From positions 558,001 through 622,000 of the forward strand of contig NZ_BSNN01000004.1 in NCBI RefSeq assembly GCF_030160015.1: a stretch of DNA of 64,000 nt. Reading direction: 5' to 3'. Below the pieces are notes generated by a model. That model was given only the letters and a program-made list of their open reading frames with translations. It made no database searches and had not been told where the DNA came from. The DNA is from Amylibacter marinus. GTDB lineage: Bacteria > Pseudomonadota > Alphaproteobacteria > Rhodobacterales > Rhodobacteraceae. The translations under genes and the position numbers were made by a program. This document shows positions 18,052 through 27,275 of this stretch, piece by piece (positions within the stretch are counted from its first letter, which is position 1; the number at the start of each line of letters is the position of its first letter).

Positions 18052-18714
18052 ATGCCCTTTGCCCCGTTGAAAAATTACCACCCCAAGGATGCCCCTGTGG
18101 CGGTTCTGTATCACGACGATCATATCGTGGTGGTGGACAAGCCCAGCGGGCTATTGTCGGTGGCGGGGAAATCCGAGGAACTGGCCGATTGCATGCATGC
18201 GCGGGTGCGCCGCGAATTTGCGGGCGCCATGGTGATCCATCGGTTGGATATGGATACATCTGGGGTGATGATATTTGCGCGGCGCAAATCGGCGCAGCGG
18301 CATCTAAATCTGCAATTCGAACAGCGCCGCCCGCAGAAAACCTATGTTGCGCGGGTTATGGGCGCCGTTGGGGGTGAGGCGGGGCAGATCGATTTACCGC
18401 TGATGGGGGATTGGCCAAACCGACCGTTGCAGAAGGTGGACCATGATGCGGGCAAGCCTGCACAAACCGATTGGCGGGTATTGTCGCGCGAACAGGGCGC
18501 CACGCGTGTAGAATTACATCCCAAGACCGGGCGCACCCATCAGCTGCGGGTGCATATGCTGGCAATCGGGCATCCGATACTGGGGGATCGATTTTATGGT
18601 GATCAACGGGTGATTGATGCGGCGGATCGTCTGCAATTACATGCGCATCGGCTGTTCTTGGATCATCCTGATACGGGCGCGGCCCTGGAATTCTGTGCAT
18701 CAGTGCCGTTCTAA
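18052..18714 (+). CDS. RluA-family pseudouridine synthase
   Basis: A 220-aa RNA pseudouridine synthase. The catalytic-loop motif VIHRLDMDTSGVMIFARR (near residues 62-79) holds the nucleophilic Asp, and KTGRTHQLRVHM near 160 is the second family signature. There is no N-terminal S4 domain, which together with the short length fits RluA (23S U746 and tRNA U32) rather than RluC/RluD; the exact target uridine is not certain. It starts only 3 nt after the second GcvT-family gene, so it is probably carried on the same transcript without a functional link. Confidence 0.9.
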   Translation: MPFAPLKNYHPKDAPVAVLYHDDHIVVVDKPSGLLSVAGKSEELADCMHARVRREFAGAMVIHRLDMDTSGVMIFARRKSAQRHLNLQFEQRRPQKTYVARVMGAVGGEAGQIDLPLMGDWPNRPLQKVDHDAGKPAQTDWRVLSREQGATRVELHPKTGRTHQLRVHMLAIGHPILGDRFYGDQRVIDAADRLQLHAHRLFLDHPDTGAALEFCASVPF

Positions 18715-18782
18715 GGTTCAATCCGGTGGCGACGGAAAATTAACCCACAGGCGTATAATCCCCAAAACCATAGGAGAGGCGC

Positions 18783-19580
18783 ATGCAGAAATTTATAGTC
18801 ACCGCATTGGCGATTGGGCTGGGGGCTTCGGCGCTGGCCGCGGACAATCAAGTTACCATTGTGACCAAGGGTACCACCACCTGTATTCAATCAAACGGTA
18901 TACCAGATCACGACATGGGTGCATTCCCTCGCAGGGGCAACCCCAATAGTTTTCGCGCGCAGAACCAGAAATACTGTTTCAGTGCCAACCCCAAGAAGAG
19001 AAAGATCAAGAGCACCAAGGCACAGATCGTGGGTGTGACCCTAACTGGCATACCCATCCGTCCCGGCACGGCCGATTGGTATGATGCCAGCAGCCCACGT
19101 GGGCACAGCCGCGATTCCAGCTCTGGGTGGAATTTGGATGGTATGGGGCCGGATAATGCATTGGGGCTGGATCATAATAATGCCCATGTGGACCATCGTG
19201 GCCTCTACCATTATCACGGCATGCCAGCGGCGCTGATTGATCTAAATAATGATACCCTGATGGGCTATGCGGCCGATGGTCACGAGATCCATTATGTGGG
19301 GGCTAAGGCTCAGGCCTCTTGGGTGTTGAAATCCGGGGTCCGCCCCAGCGGCCCAGGAGGGCGCTATGATGGTACCTATAACCAAGATTTCGAATATAAG
19401 GCGGGGTCAGGCAATCTGGATGAATGCAATGGCGCCATGGTCAATGGGCAATATGTATATTTTGCCACCGACAGCTATCCGTATTTTCAGCGCTGTCATT
19501 TTGGCGCGGTTAGTGATGATTTCGTAGTCAAGCGCGCACCACGCGACCGCCAGCGGCCCCGCAAGGTGCGCCGAGGGTAG
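18783..19580 (+). CDS. Secreted YHYH-domain protein
   Basis: A 265-aa protein with a signal peptide (residues 1-20; cleavage after ALAA is plausible) and the family-defining tract GLYHYHGMP near residue 140, flanked by His- and Asp-rich sequence ([12 protein letters not shown]). The YHYH family is widespread in marine bacteria and has no agreed function; the His cluster suggests metal binding. The C-terminus is basic ([12 protein letters not shown]). An AGGAGAG ribosome-binding site precedes the ATG. It is followed 64 nt later by dapE, with no evident functional relation. Confidence 0.88.
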   Translation: MQKFIVTALAIGLGASALAADNQVTIVTKGTTTCIQSNGIPDHDMGAFPRRGNPNSFRAQNQKYCFSANPKKRKIKSTKAQIVGVTLTGIPIRPGTADWYDASSPRGHSRDSSSGWNLDGMGPDNALGLDHNNAHVDHRGLYHYHGMPAALIDLNNDTLMGYAADGHEIHYVGAKAQASWVLKSGVRPSGPGGRYDGTYNQDFEYKAGSGNLDECNGAMVNGQYVYFATDSYPYFQRCHFGAVSDDFVVKRAPRDRQRPRKVRRG

Positions 19581-19644
19581 GCTTGGGCGTCTTGCGGCGC
19601 TGGGCATAACAAGATATTTGCCTAGTCAAGCAAGGAGTAAATGC

Positions 19645-20793
19645 ATGTCACTGGACCCCGTAGATTTAACCGCCCGATTGGTGCGCTGTGCCTCTGTGAC
19701 CCCTGAAGAGGGGGGCGCATTGGTGTTGTTGGCCCAAGAATTGGAACAGGCAGGATTTAGCACCACCCGTATAGATCGTGGTGGGGTATGCAATCTGTTT
19801 GCCCGCTGGGGTGATCAGGGGGCTAACGGGCCTGTTTTGGGGTTTAATGGGCACACGGATGTGGTGCCTGTGGGCGATGTGGCCGATTGGACGTTTGATC
19901 CTTTCAGCGCTACGATCAAGGATGGGTTCATGTATGGGCGCGGCACCACGGATATGAAATCGGGCGTTGCGGCATTTGTGGCGGCGGCGGTGGATTTTGT
20001 GCGCGATACGCCCCCTGATGGGTCTATAATTATCACCATCACGGGTGATGAGGAAGGGCCAGCCAAGCATGGCACCGTGGCGATCCTAGAGTGGATGGCC
20101 GAGCACAATCAACAGATGGATCATTGTTTGGTGGGTGAGCCGACCTGCCCAGAGACCATGGGCGAGATGATGAAAATCGGGCGACGAGGATCGATGACCG
20201 CCTATTTCACCGCGCGCGGCGTGCAGGGTCATGCGGCCTATCCGCACCGAGCTAACAACCCCGTGCCTGCCATGGCGCAATTGGTGGGGGCGCTGAGCGG
20301 CCATGTGCTGGACGATGGTACGGATCATTTCGATCCTTCGACGCTGGTGGTGACCACATTTGATACCGGTAATCCGGCCAACAATGTGATCCCTGCACAG
20401 TGTAAGACCACGGTGAATATTAGGTTTAATGATGCGCATACTGCCGATGATTTAACCACGTGGTTGCGTAGACAGGCGGATGCGGTGGCCGCGGACACGG
20501 GGGTGGTATTTGATATGGATGTGTCCGTATCTGGCGAGAGCTTTGTTACACCACCGGGCAAGTTGTCGGATATGGTGGCACAGGCGGTTAGCGCGGAAAC
20601 AGGCGTGGTGCCAGAGATGTCGACCTCAGGTGGGACGTCAGACGCGCGATTTGTTAAACATCACTGTGAGGTGGTGGAATTTGGGCTAGTGGGCAAGAGC
20701 ATGCATCAGGTGGATGAGCGGGTGAAGGTAGAGCAGATCGGACAGCTAAAGGCAATTTATGCCCGTTTTATCCGCGACTACTTTGGCGGGTAA
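19645..20793 (+). CDS. dapE: Succinyl-diaminopimelate desuccinylase
   Basis: A 382-aa M20 metallohydrolase that cleaves N-succinyl-LL-2,6-diaminopimelate in lysine and peptidoglycan biosynthesis. Di-zinc site motifs are present: [13 protein letters not shown] near residue 70, [15 protein letters not shown] near 98-112 and [12 protein letters not shown] near 133, with the dimerisation domain between about 180 and 295 and SGGTSDARF near 330. ATG 19645 follows an AAGGAG site; the longer upstream frame is discarded. The next gene begins one base after its stop. dapA of the same pathway lies 20 kb away at 40521-41393. Confidence 0.96.
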   Translation: MSLDPVDLTARLVRCASVTPEEGGALVLLAQELEQAGFSTTRIDRGGVCNLFARWGDQGANGPVLGFNGHTDVVPVGDVADWTFDPFSATIKDGFMYGRGTTDMKSGVAAFVAAAVDFVRDTPPDGSIIITITGDEEGPAKHGTVAILEWMAEHNQQMDHCLVGEPTCPETMGEMMKIGRRGSMTAYFTARGVQGHAAYPHRANNPVPAMAQLVGALSGHVLDDGTDHFDPSTLVVTTFDTGNPANNVIPAQCKTTVNIRFNDAHTADDLTTWLRRQADAVAADTGVVFDMDVSVSGESFVTPPGKLSDMVAQAVSAETGVVPEMSTSGGTSDARFVKHHCEVVEFGLVGKSMHQVDERVKVEQIGQLKAIYARFIRDYFGG

Positions 20794-20794
20794 C

Positions 20795-21385
20795 ATGCGA
20801 CCACAACTGTATATTATGGTCAAACAGCCCCGTGCTGGGCGGGTGAAGACACGCCTTGGGCGGGATATCGGCATGGCGGCCTCTGCGTGGTGGTTTCGCC
20901 ATTCTGTGGCACGCCATATTCGCGCCTTGAGCGCTGATCCACGCTGGGAAACGGTATTGGCCGTTAGCCCTGATGTCGAGGGTATGGCCAGCCGTGTCTG
21001 GCCTCGAAACCTGCGCCGCTGGCCACAGGGAGGGGGCGATCTAGGCGCGCGGATGGGGCGGATATTGCACCGCGCCCCTAAGGGGCCGGTGATCATTATT
21101 GGTGCTGACATTCCAGATATTACGCCTGCTTTGATCCACAAGGCCTTTAAATCATTGAATAATCATGATGCGGTGATCGGGCCTGCACCGGATGGGGGCT
21201 ATTGGTTGGTGGGGCATCGGCGCGCGGGGCGCTGTGTGCCGCGCGATCTATTCAAGGGGGTGCGTTGGTCTAGCGAGACCGCACGGGCCGATACCATCGC
21301 CAGCCTATCTGGGCAATCGGTGGCGCTGATTGATACGTTGCGCGATGTGGATACGCTGGCGGATTTGCGCGCGCTGGGCGGCTAA
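20795..21385 (+). CDS. DUF2064/TIGR04282-type glycosyltransferase-like protein
   Basis: A 196-aa nucleotide-diphospho-sugar transferase-fold protein. The start MVKQPRAGRVKTRLG and the motif IIIGADIPDITPALI (near residues 105-119), then GPAPDGGYWLVG, define DUF2064, which databases also label as an arsenosugar biosynthesis glycosyltransferase. No radical SAM or arsenic gene is adjacent, so the arsenic link is not supported here. It is one base downstream of dapE. Its stop overlaps by 3 nt the end of the convergent 42-aa membrane protein gene. Confidence 0.8.
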   Translation: MRPQLYIMVKQPRAGRVKTRLGRDIGMAASAWWFRHSVARHIRALSADPRWETVLAVSPDVEGMASRVWPRNLRRWPQGGGDLGARMGRILHRAPKGPVIIIGADIPDITPALIHKAFKSLNNHDAVIGPAPDGGYWLVGHRRAGRCVPRDLFKGVRWSSETARADTIASLSGQSVALIDTLRDVDTLADLRALGG

Positions 21386-21510
21386 TCTTCGGGCTTGGGT
21401 GTCTTGGGGCGGCCACCCCAGATGATCCAGCCGACTAAGACCCCCCAGAGCATGGCTACCAGCAGTAACCCCCAGATCTCGATTGCTAAAAATTGCCAAT
21501 TATCAAACAT
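21382..21510 (-). CDS. Small membrane protein (42 aa), coupled to BON-like protein
   Basis: A 42-aa ORF that starts with ATG directly after the stop of the upstream gene (junction TAAATG) and is preceded by a GGAG ribosome-binding site inside that gene. The product begins MFDNWQFLAIEIWGLLLVA, has one hydrophobic segment rich in Trp (about residues 8-30) and ends with a short polar tail GGRPKTPKPED. The arrangement implies translational coupling and joint function with the BON-like protein. I do not recognise a named family. Confidence 0.7.
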   Translation of the reverse strand: MFDNWQFLAIEIWGLLLVAMLWGVLVGWIIWGGRPKTPKPED

Positions 21511-22944
21511 TTACGGCTCCTTACGCTGGGGTATCCAAAACCCGTTTTGGAAAACTTCGGGGCGTTGGCTGTGGGGGTTTGTGCGCAGATCCCCTGTATG
21601 GGGCGTGTTAGGTGAGGCGGTGATTGAAACCTTGGCCTCGGCACCAAGATCGGACAAGAGGTCGATGATCAAATCTTGGGGGTTATGTCGTGGCATAGAG
21701 ACCCCGCTAAGGCTGATGCCCTGTTCCCAAAGGGTGATTTCGGCGGTTTCAAGGCGGTGCAAATGTTGGCCCAGTGCGGCCAAGCGCAGCAGGAATATGC
21801 GCCGATCCCCACCCCAGCCAAGGGTAATATTCCCCTGCAAGTCGGGCAGGTTCAGCGCAGAGGTAATATCGGATTTATTGAGCCCATCTGCGGATTTACC
21901 AGACAGGGTGCCACCACTTTTATGGTGCCAATTCAGCATCAGCCTGCCGGGGAATCCGTCGTCTAGGATCGCGATATCGAAATCCACGCCATAGTGTGGT
22001 GGCAGGGGGGTGAACAGGGCGCGCAGCTGGGCGTCGGTGGTGGCCGTGGGCACGGCACCCGTGAATGTGGCATGGCGGTTTGTGATGTTCAGCACCCCCA
22101 CCTGCATCAGACGCAGAGCTGTGATCGCCTTTTGGGTAAAGCTGGGCCAGATGGCATCGGGCATCCCATGCTTGGGGGTTAGGTTCTGGATGTGATCGGG
22201 GATCAGCCCCGCATAGGTACCGCGGGTAAATTCGTTGGGGATATAACCGTGGAACGTCTCGCCGGATTGCGAGACCTTGCCCCCAAAGATATAGGGGTTG
22301 GCGGGGATTAGCTGTGTGGTGATATCGGTGCGATAGTTGGGTGGCAGATTGGCCAGTATGGCGCGCAGGGCGTTGATCTCTTCTTGGGCGCTTAGATCAC
22401 AGGTTAACACCAGATCGGTGCCCGTAAGGGTAATTTGTCCCAAGGCGCACAGGCGCAAGGCGCGGGCGGCGGTGGCCACGGTGCCGGGCCAGTGTTGGTC
22501 TGGCATTGGGCGAGCAAAGGTCAGGTCTGTGTTGAAATCAGCCAAGGCCTCATCCAATGCTTGCGGGGTTGGCGTATGGCCGGTGGCGCGCAGGCCAGCA
22601 TCGGTTTTTACCAGATCTATGCGAAAGGGATCCGCCAGAGGCGGTAGGCTGGTGGCATCGCGCAGGGTGCGCAGGCCATCAATTGCGCCCACATGGGCAA
22701 GGATGGCGGCGCGCTCGATTTCAGAGCTGACCAGCCCTGTGATTTGGGCATCGCGCCCAGACACCTGTGCGCTTAGGGGGAATGTGGTATCGACAAGGGC
22801 CAGATTTAGCTGATCTTGTAATTTGGTTTGGTAATTTTGCGCGCTATTAAAATAGGGCAGGCCGGCGCCAAGCTGCCCCATGGCCAGCAGGCCCAGCGTG
22901 GCCCACGCGATCAGGAATGTTGCGATACCCAGTAGTTTGCGCAC
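21511..22944 (-). CDS. Membrane-anchored BON-like repeat protein
   Basis: A protein of about 477 aa with an N-terminal transmembrane anchor (residues 4-24) and then repeated segments of about 70-100 residues that each contain a 'FPLSAQVSGRDAQITG' or 'FARPMPDQ...GQITLTGTDLVL' pattern, resembling BON domains with the alternation of strand, helix and strand. BON domains attach to phospholipid membranes and are common in envelope-stability proteins. In other Rhodobacteraceae such repeats are joined to an OmpA domain, which is missing here. The start is uncertain: GTG at 22944 is the first good candidate, with AGGAAA 15 nt upstream. It is divergent from rnr. Confidence 0.7.
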   Translation of the reverse strand: MRKLLGIATFLIAWATLGLLAMGQLGAGLPYFNSAQNYQTKLQDQLNLALVDTTFPLSAQVSGRDAQITGLVSSEIERAAILAHVGAIDGLRTLRDATSLPPLADPFRIDLVKTDAGLRATGHTPTPQALDEALADFNTDLTFARPMPDQHWPGTVATAARALRLCALGQITLTGTDLVLTCDLSAQEEINALRAILANLPPNYRTDITTQLIPANPYIFGGKVSQSGETFHGYIPNEFTRGTYAGLIPDHIQNLTPKHGMPDAIWPSFTQKAITALRLMQVGVLNITNRHATFTGAVPTATTDAQLRALFTPLPPHYGVDFDIAILDDGFPGRLMLNWHHKSGGTLSGKSADGLNKSDITSALNLPDLQGNITLGWGGDRRIFLLRLAALGQHLHRLETAEITLWEQGISLSGVSMPRHNPQDLIIDLLSDLGAEAKVSITASPNTPHTGDLRTNPHSQRPEVFQNGFWIPQRKEP

Positions 22945-23032
22945 TATTAACCCATTGCTTTTCCTACAGCCTAGGCAAAACCAGAATGATTGCAAGGTTT
23001 CCAATCCCACCTGTGGCGTGCTAGTGCGGGGT

Positions 23033-25264
23033 ATGAAAAAACTCCCGAGTAAAGAAGATATTTTGAAATGGGTGCAAGAGCACCCCGACAAAGCATCCAA
23101 GCGCGATATTGGTAAGGCCTTTGGGATCAAGGGATCCGCGCGCATTGATCTGAAACGTATGTTGAAAGAGCTGCAAAGCGATGGGCTGATTGCGGGGTCG
23201 CGCAAACAGTTCCGTGGCACGGGCGAATTGCCCCCAGTTTCTGTTTTGCGGATTTCTGGTGCGGATGACATGGGCGATCTATGGGCCGAGCCGGCGGAAT
23301 GGGAGGGCGACGAGCGCCCAAAGATTCTATTTATGGCCAAGGCAGGCGATGTGGCATTGCGCGCTGGCGATCGCATATTGGCGCGTCTAACGCCTGTGGT
23401 GGATCAGGATCACGCCTACGAGGCACGTCTTATTCGCCGCATCGGTGCAGGCCCTGATAAGGTGATCGGCATTTACCGGCATGGATCCGAAGGTGGGCGC
23501 ATTGTGCCCGTGGATAAGAAGAACAGCAAAGAGTGGCGCGTGGCCAGTGCCGATAGCAAGGGCGCATCGGACGGCGAATTGGTCGAGGCCGAGCAGGCTG
23601 GCCCCAAGCGCATGGGTCTGCCCTCGGCGCGCATCATCGAGGTGCTGGGCGATCCTATGGCGCCGCGTTCGATATCCTTGATTGCCATTCATCAGCATGA
23701 AATCCCTGATCATTTCCCTGATGAGGTCGTCTTGGCCGCAGAGGCGGCAGAGCCTGTTGCGCTGGGTGCGCGGATGGATCTGCGCCATTTACCCCTGTTT
23801 ACCATCGACCCATCTGATGCACGCGATCACGATGATGCGATTTGTGCCGCACCGGATGAGGATCCGAAAAACGAGGGCGGGCATATTGTATGGGTGGCGA
23901 TTGCCGATGTGGCGCATTATGTGCGCCCGGGTTCTGTATTGGACAAAGAGGCGCGCAAGCGGGGCAATTCATCCTATTTCCCTGATCGAGTGGTGCCGAT
24001 GTTACCCGATGCATTGTCGGGGGATTTATGTTCTTTGCATGCGGGTGTGGAACGCGCCTGTATGGCGGTGCGTATTGTTTTGAATGCATCGGGCGAGAAG
24101 TTATCGCATGAATTCCACCGCGGGTTAATGCGTTCGCCTGCCTCTCTATCCTACGAGCAGGCGCAGGCGGCCCATGAGGGGCGCTATGACGGTGATACAG
24201 AGCCGCTGAAGGGGCCGATTGCTGATTTGTTTGCGGCCTATGCGAGTGCCACCAAGGCGCGCAACCGTCGTCAGCCGCTGAACCTTGACTTGCCAGAGCG
24301 CAAGATCGTGCTGTCGGACGAGGGGCAGGTCTTGTCTGTGGATTACCGCACCCGTTTTGATGCGCATAAATTGGTCGAGGAATTTATGGTCACGGCCAAT
24401 GTGTGCGCGGCCGAGACGCTGGAACAAAAGGAACGGGCATTTTTATATCGTGTCCATGAAGAGCCATCGCCAGAGAAGTTGGATGCGCTACGCGAGGTGG
24501 CCGATGCGGCGGGGCTACAGCTGGCCAAGGGGCAGGTATTGCGCACGGCGCATTTGAATAAATTGTTGGCCGCTGCCAGCGAGAGCGAAGATGCAGAGCT
24601 GATCAACATGCAGGTTTTGCGATCTATGACACAGGCCTATTACGCGCCGCAGAATTTCGGGCATTTCGGATTAAACCTGCGCCGCTATGGGCATTTCACC
24701 AGCCCTATTCGGCGCTATGCGGATTTGATCGTGCACCGTGCCTTGGTCTCTGCACATGGGTTTGGCGATGATGGGTTGACCCGCGAAGACGAGGCCGATC
24801 TGAAGGAAACCGGCGAATGGATTTCCAGCACAGAGCGGCGTTCTATGTTGGCAGAACGCGATACCACGGATCGGTATTTGGCGGCGTTCTTGGCCGATCG
24901 TGTGGGGGCCGATTTTGTGGGGCGTGTGTCTGGAATTGCCAAATTTGGCTTGTTCGTAAAGTTGGAAGAGACGGGCGCGGATGGGATTATTCCCCTATCG
25001 CATTTGGGGCGCGAGTATTGGCGCTATATCGAGCGTGATGGCACGTTAAAGGGCGAGGAGTCTGGGCGTGTGATTGCCGTGGGCATGCCCTGTTTGGTGC
25101 GCCTCGTGGATGCCACCGCTGTGACGGGTGGTTTGACGTTAGAGATGATTGAACTGGATGGCAAATCCATGCCCAAGGGATCTGGGCGTCAGGTCCGCCA
25201 CAAGGGGCGGCGCATTGTGCGCGCCAAGGATCGCAAAAAGGGCAAGAGGCGGCGCAAGGGCTAG
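23033..25264 (+). CDS. rnr: Ribonuclease R
   Basis: A 743-aa 3'-5' processive exoribonuclease of the RNase II/RNB family that degrades structured RNA and takes part in tmRNA-linked decay. Domains: an N-terminal winged helix (residues 1-70), cold-shock OB folds, the RNB catalytic domain starting near 255 with the metal-binding Asp cluster DPSDARDHDDAI, and a C-terminal S1 domain (about 620-700, VSGIAKFGLFVKLEETGADG) followed by a Lys/Arg-rich tail. ATG 23033 is chosen because the product then begins with the normal RNase R helix. The stop overlaps the convergent DUF1801 gene by 4 nt. Confidence 0.95.
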   Translation: MKKLPSKEDILKWVQEHPDKASKRDIGKAFGIKGSARIDLKRMLKELQSDGLIAGSRKQFRGTGELPPVSVLRISGADDMGDLWAEPAEWEGDERPKILFMAKAGDVALRAGDRILARLTPVVDQDHAYEARLIRRIGAGPDKVIGIYRHGSEGGRIVPVDKKNSKEWRVASADSKGASDGELVEAEQAGPKRMGLPSARIIEVLGDPMAPRSISLIAIHQHEIPDHFPDEVVLAAEAAEPVALGARMDLRHLPLFTIDPSDARDHDDAICAAPDEDPKNEGGHIVWVAIADVAHYVRPGSVLDKEARKRGNSSYFPDRVVPMLPDALSGDLCSLHAGVERACMAVRIVLNASGEKLSHEFHRGLMRSPASLSYEQAQAAHEGRYDGDTEPLKGPIADLFAAYASATKARNRRQPLNLDLPERKIVLSDEGQVLSVDYRTRFDAHKLVEEFMVTANVCAAETLEQKERAFLYRVHEEPSPEKLDALREVADAAGLQLAKGQVLRTAHLNKLLAAASESEDAELINMQVLRSMTQAYYAPQNFGHFGLNLRRYGHFTSPIRRYADLIVHRALVSAHGFGDDGLTREDEADLKETGEWISSTERRSMLAERDTTDRYLAAFLADRVGADFVGRVSGIAKFGLFVKLEETGADGIIPLSHLGREYWRYIERDGTLKGEESGRVIAVGMPCLVRLVDATAVTGGLTLEMIELDGKSMPKGSGRQVRHKGRRIVRAKDRKKGKRRRKG

Positions 25265-25629
25265 GCGCGGTATGTAAGTGCGTGACGGATTAACAGCCTG
25301 AGTTTTTCTGGTTGCAGGTCCGCCGCGGATTGAAAGTGCACCGCCCGTGTGCCTTGGATATCAAATTCTGCGCCGAAGGTTTGGGCAAAGGTTGGGATCA
25401 CGCTGGATTGGCAATGTGCATAGAGGGCAAAGCCGCCGGTTTTGGGGGCGCCAATGCGCAGAGGGGTGGCCTGTGGTGTGCTATAGCTGGGCTGGCCCCA
25501 ACGCAGGTTTTCTGTGACGTCACCGATATCATCGGCCGTGCGATAGATCAGCGCGCGCAGTTCAAGTGCATCTGCGGGCAGGGCATCGAAGGATTTGCGA
25601 ATTTCGTCGTCTGTGAAGGGCGGTTGCAT
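25261..25629 (-). CDS. DUF1801 (YdhG-like) domain protein
   Basis: A 122-aa small protein. The middle motif VTENLRWGQPSYST followed by FALYAHCQSSVIPTF is typical of the DUF1801/YdhG alpha-beta fold, related to frataxin/CyaY. Biochemical function is unknown for nearly all members. It lies convergent to rnr and 68 nt downstream of the GST gene on the same strand, so cotranscription with GST is possible. Confidence 0.83.
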   Translation of the reverse strand: MQPPFTDDEIRKSFDALPADALELRALIYRTADDIGDVTENLRWGQPSYSTPQATPLRIGAPKTGGFALYAHCQSSVIPTFAQTFGAEFDIQGTRAVHFQSAADLQPEKLRLLIRHALTYRA

Positions 25630-25697
25630 GATGGATATTTAAAAGATTTGGAAGGGTTTGGATAGGGGGCGCGCCAATTGCCCGCCCCCGTCTGTGA

Positions 25698-26417
25698 TCA
25701 CCCCATGGGGGTGCGGAATTTTTCGGGGTATAAGTTTGTGCGCCCTGATTTGGCGTAGGCCACGAGGCTGGGGAATGATTTCACCTTTTCGGTCAGGGTG
25801 TTTTCGATTGGGAAATTCAGCATGAAGTTTAGGAATGCGACGGCTGAGAAATCGACCGATGTGGGGGTATCTCCGAAGAAGTATTGTTGATCGCCCAGGA
25901 GGGTGGAGAGGCTGGTGAGGTCTTTGTGCAGGCGCGCCATTTGTTCTGCCTCGCTGTGGCGGCCCATACCTTGGCCCATCAATTGCTGGATCGCGGCTTT
26001 GCGGATACCTGCCACGATAAAGCCGCGGATCAGCTTGGGGATGGCGCCGAAATTCGCGCCTTTGGTGATTTGCCAATTGGTTTCATCGATCCAGCGGCTG
26101 GCATAGAGGATGAAATACATGTGCTCTTCGATCATACGGATTAGGGCGGTGGAGGTGGCGCGCTGGGTGTCGCTTAGGCCTTTATCAAAATCAATTCCAT
26201 GGGTGGTTTCCACATAGGATTGGATTTCGGTGCTGTCTGGGATCAGGCGGGTGCCTGCGCGCAAAACGGGCAATTTTTGTTTGGGCATTTTGCGCGGGTC
26301 TGGCAGGTAGGTGATGGTGTAATCTAGGCCAGAGTGTTCCAGCATCAGCATGGATTTAGTGGCGAAGGGAGAGCCGGCAGGCTCGCTATAGGTGGGGGGA
26401 AATGCGATCAGTTCCAT
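25698..26417 (-). CDS. Glutathione S-transferase family protein
   Basis: A 239-aa protein with an N-terminal thioredoxin-like GST domain (residues 1-80; SPFATKSMLMLEHSGLDY then KLPVLRAGTRLIPDSTEIQSYVE, where the Pro and the Ser/Thr-Glu region form the glutathione site) and an all-helical C-terminal domain. Substrate is unknown. The longer upstream frame is discarded because the conserved fold begins at ATG 26417. It faces the WYL regulator across an 82-nt gap holding a perfect inverted repeat, so regulation by that neighbour is likely. Confidence 0.85.
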   Translation of the reverse strand: MELIAFPPTYSEPAGSPFATKSMLMLEHSGLDYTITYLPDPRKMPKQKLPVLRAGTRLIPDSTEIQSYVETTHGIDFDKGLSDTQRATSTALIRMIEEHMYFILYASRWIDETNWQITKGANFGAIPKLIRGFIVAGIRKAAIQQLMGQGMGRHSEAEQMARLHKDLTSLSTLLGDQQYFFGDTPTSVDFSAVAFLNFMLNFPIENTLTEKVKSFPSLVAYAKSGRTNLYPEKFRTPMG

Positions 26418-26458
26418 TGGTAAGCCTTTGTTGTTGTAGGGATTAGATATCAGCGCCA

Positions 26459-26479
26459 TACTGACAAAAACTGTCAGTA
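26459..26479. promoter_or_regulatory. Operator-like inverted repeat between GST and WYL regulator
   Basis: A perfect dyad with arms TACTGACA and TGTCAGTA separated by 5 bases (AAAAC). It lies 21 nt upstream of the regulator's ATG and 42 nt upstream of the divergent GST start, the normal place for an autoregulatory operator serving both genes. The arms are long for chance occurrence in such a short gap. Binding by the adjacent regulator is inference. Confidence 0.7.
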
Positions 26480-26499
26480 ATGATTTGCGAGTGTGGGAT

Positions 26500-27207
26500 A
26501 TGGCTAAATCTGATCGATTATTACAAATGATGCATTTACTGCGCAGCATTCCCGCGCCCGTTACCGCCGAGGTATTAGCAGAGGGGCTAGAGGTAAGCAT
26601 ACGCACCGTGTACCGCGATATCGAAAGTCTACGCGCGGCAGGGGCGGTGATTGATGGTGAGGCGGGCTATGGCTATAGTCTGACCGAGGATCCCGCATTG
26701 CCCCCGATGATGTTTAGTGTGGATGAGGTAGAGGCATTGGTTTTGGGATTGCGCGAGGTCGAGCAGGTGGGCGATCCTGTGCTGGCGCAGGCGGCTGCAT
26801 CGGTGCTGGCCAAGGTGAATGCCGGTCTACCGCAGGCTCTACAGCGCACGCTGGAGCATTCTGTTTTGCGGGCCAAGAGTTTTCTGCCGCGCCCCGAGAT
26901 TAACATTGATGTTGCCGCATTTCGCCGTGCAACCCGCGAAGAGCGTGAATTGGAAATCGACTATGTCGATGCCAAGGGCGCGATCACCCTGCGCCGCATT
27001 CAGCCGCTGGCGATTATCTATGCAGATGCCAAACTGGTGGCGGTGGCCATGTGTTTGCTGCGTGATGATTTCCGTGCCTTTAGGCTGGATCGGATTGTGG
27101 GGTTTCGCGAAACGGGGCAGGGGTTTAGCCCGCGCCGCGTTGCCATGCTGCGCGCGGCATTGGCGCAATTTCGCGGCGAGGTTGGCGGGGATTCGCGCCC
27201 TGTCTAA
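26500..27207 (+). CDS. YafY-type HTH/WYL transcriptional regulator
   Basis: A 235-aa regulator. An N-terminal DeoR-like HTH_11 domain (residues 3-60: KSDRLLQMMHLLRSIPAPVTAEVLAEGLEVSIRTVYRDIESLR) is followed by a linker and a WYL ligand-sensing domain (about 130-210, with ERELEIDYVDAKG and RAFRLDRI). The ATG at 26500 fits family N-termini better than a TTG five codons earlier. WYL regulators usually control a divergently transcribed neighbour, here the GST gene, through the inverted repeat at 26459-26479. Confidence 0.88.
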   Translation: MAKSDRLLQMMHLLRSIPAPVTAEVLAEGLEVSIRTVYRDIESLRAAGAVIDGEAGYGYSLTEDPALPPMMFSVDEVEALVLGLREVEQVGDPVLAQAAASVLAKVNAGLPQALQRTLEHSVLRAKSFLPRPEINIDVAAFRRATREERELEIDYVDAKGAITLRRIQPLAIIYADAKLVAVAMCLLRDDFRAFRLDRIVGFRETGQGFSPRRVAMLRAALAQFRGEVGGDSRPV

Positions 27208-27275
27208 GCTTTTGCTTTTGTGTGGGCGATAATCGCGCTAGTCTGGGGAAAAAGAAGCTCGAGCAGGAGAGTTCC

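Noticed and set aside
20795-21385. Arsenosugar biosynthesis role for the DUF2064 protein
   Set aside because: No radical SAM, ArsM or other arsenic gene is nearby; the name comes from a broad family model.
22945-23376. Upstream extension of the BON-like protein to 621 codons
   Set aside because: The extension covers the divergent start of rnr and encodes Ser/Arg-rich sequence before the natural membrane anchor.
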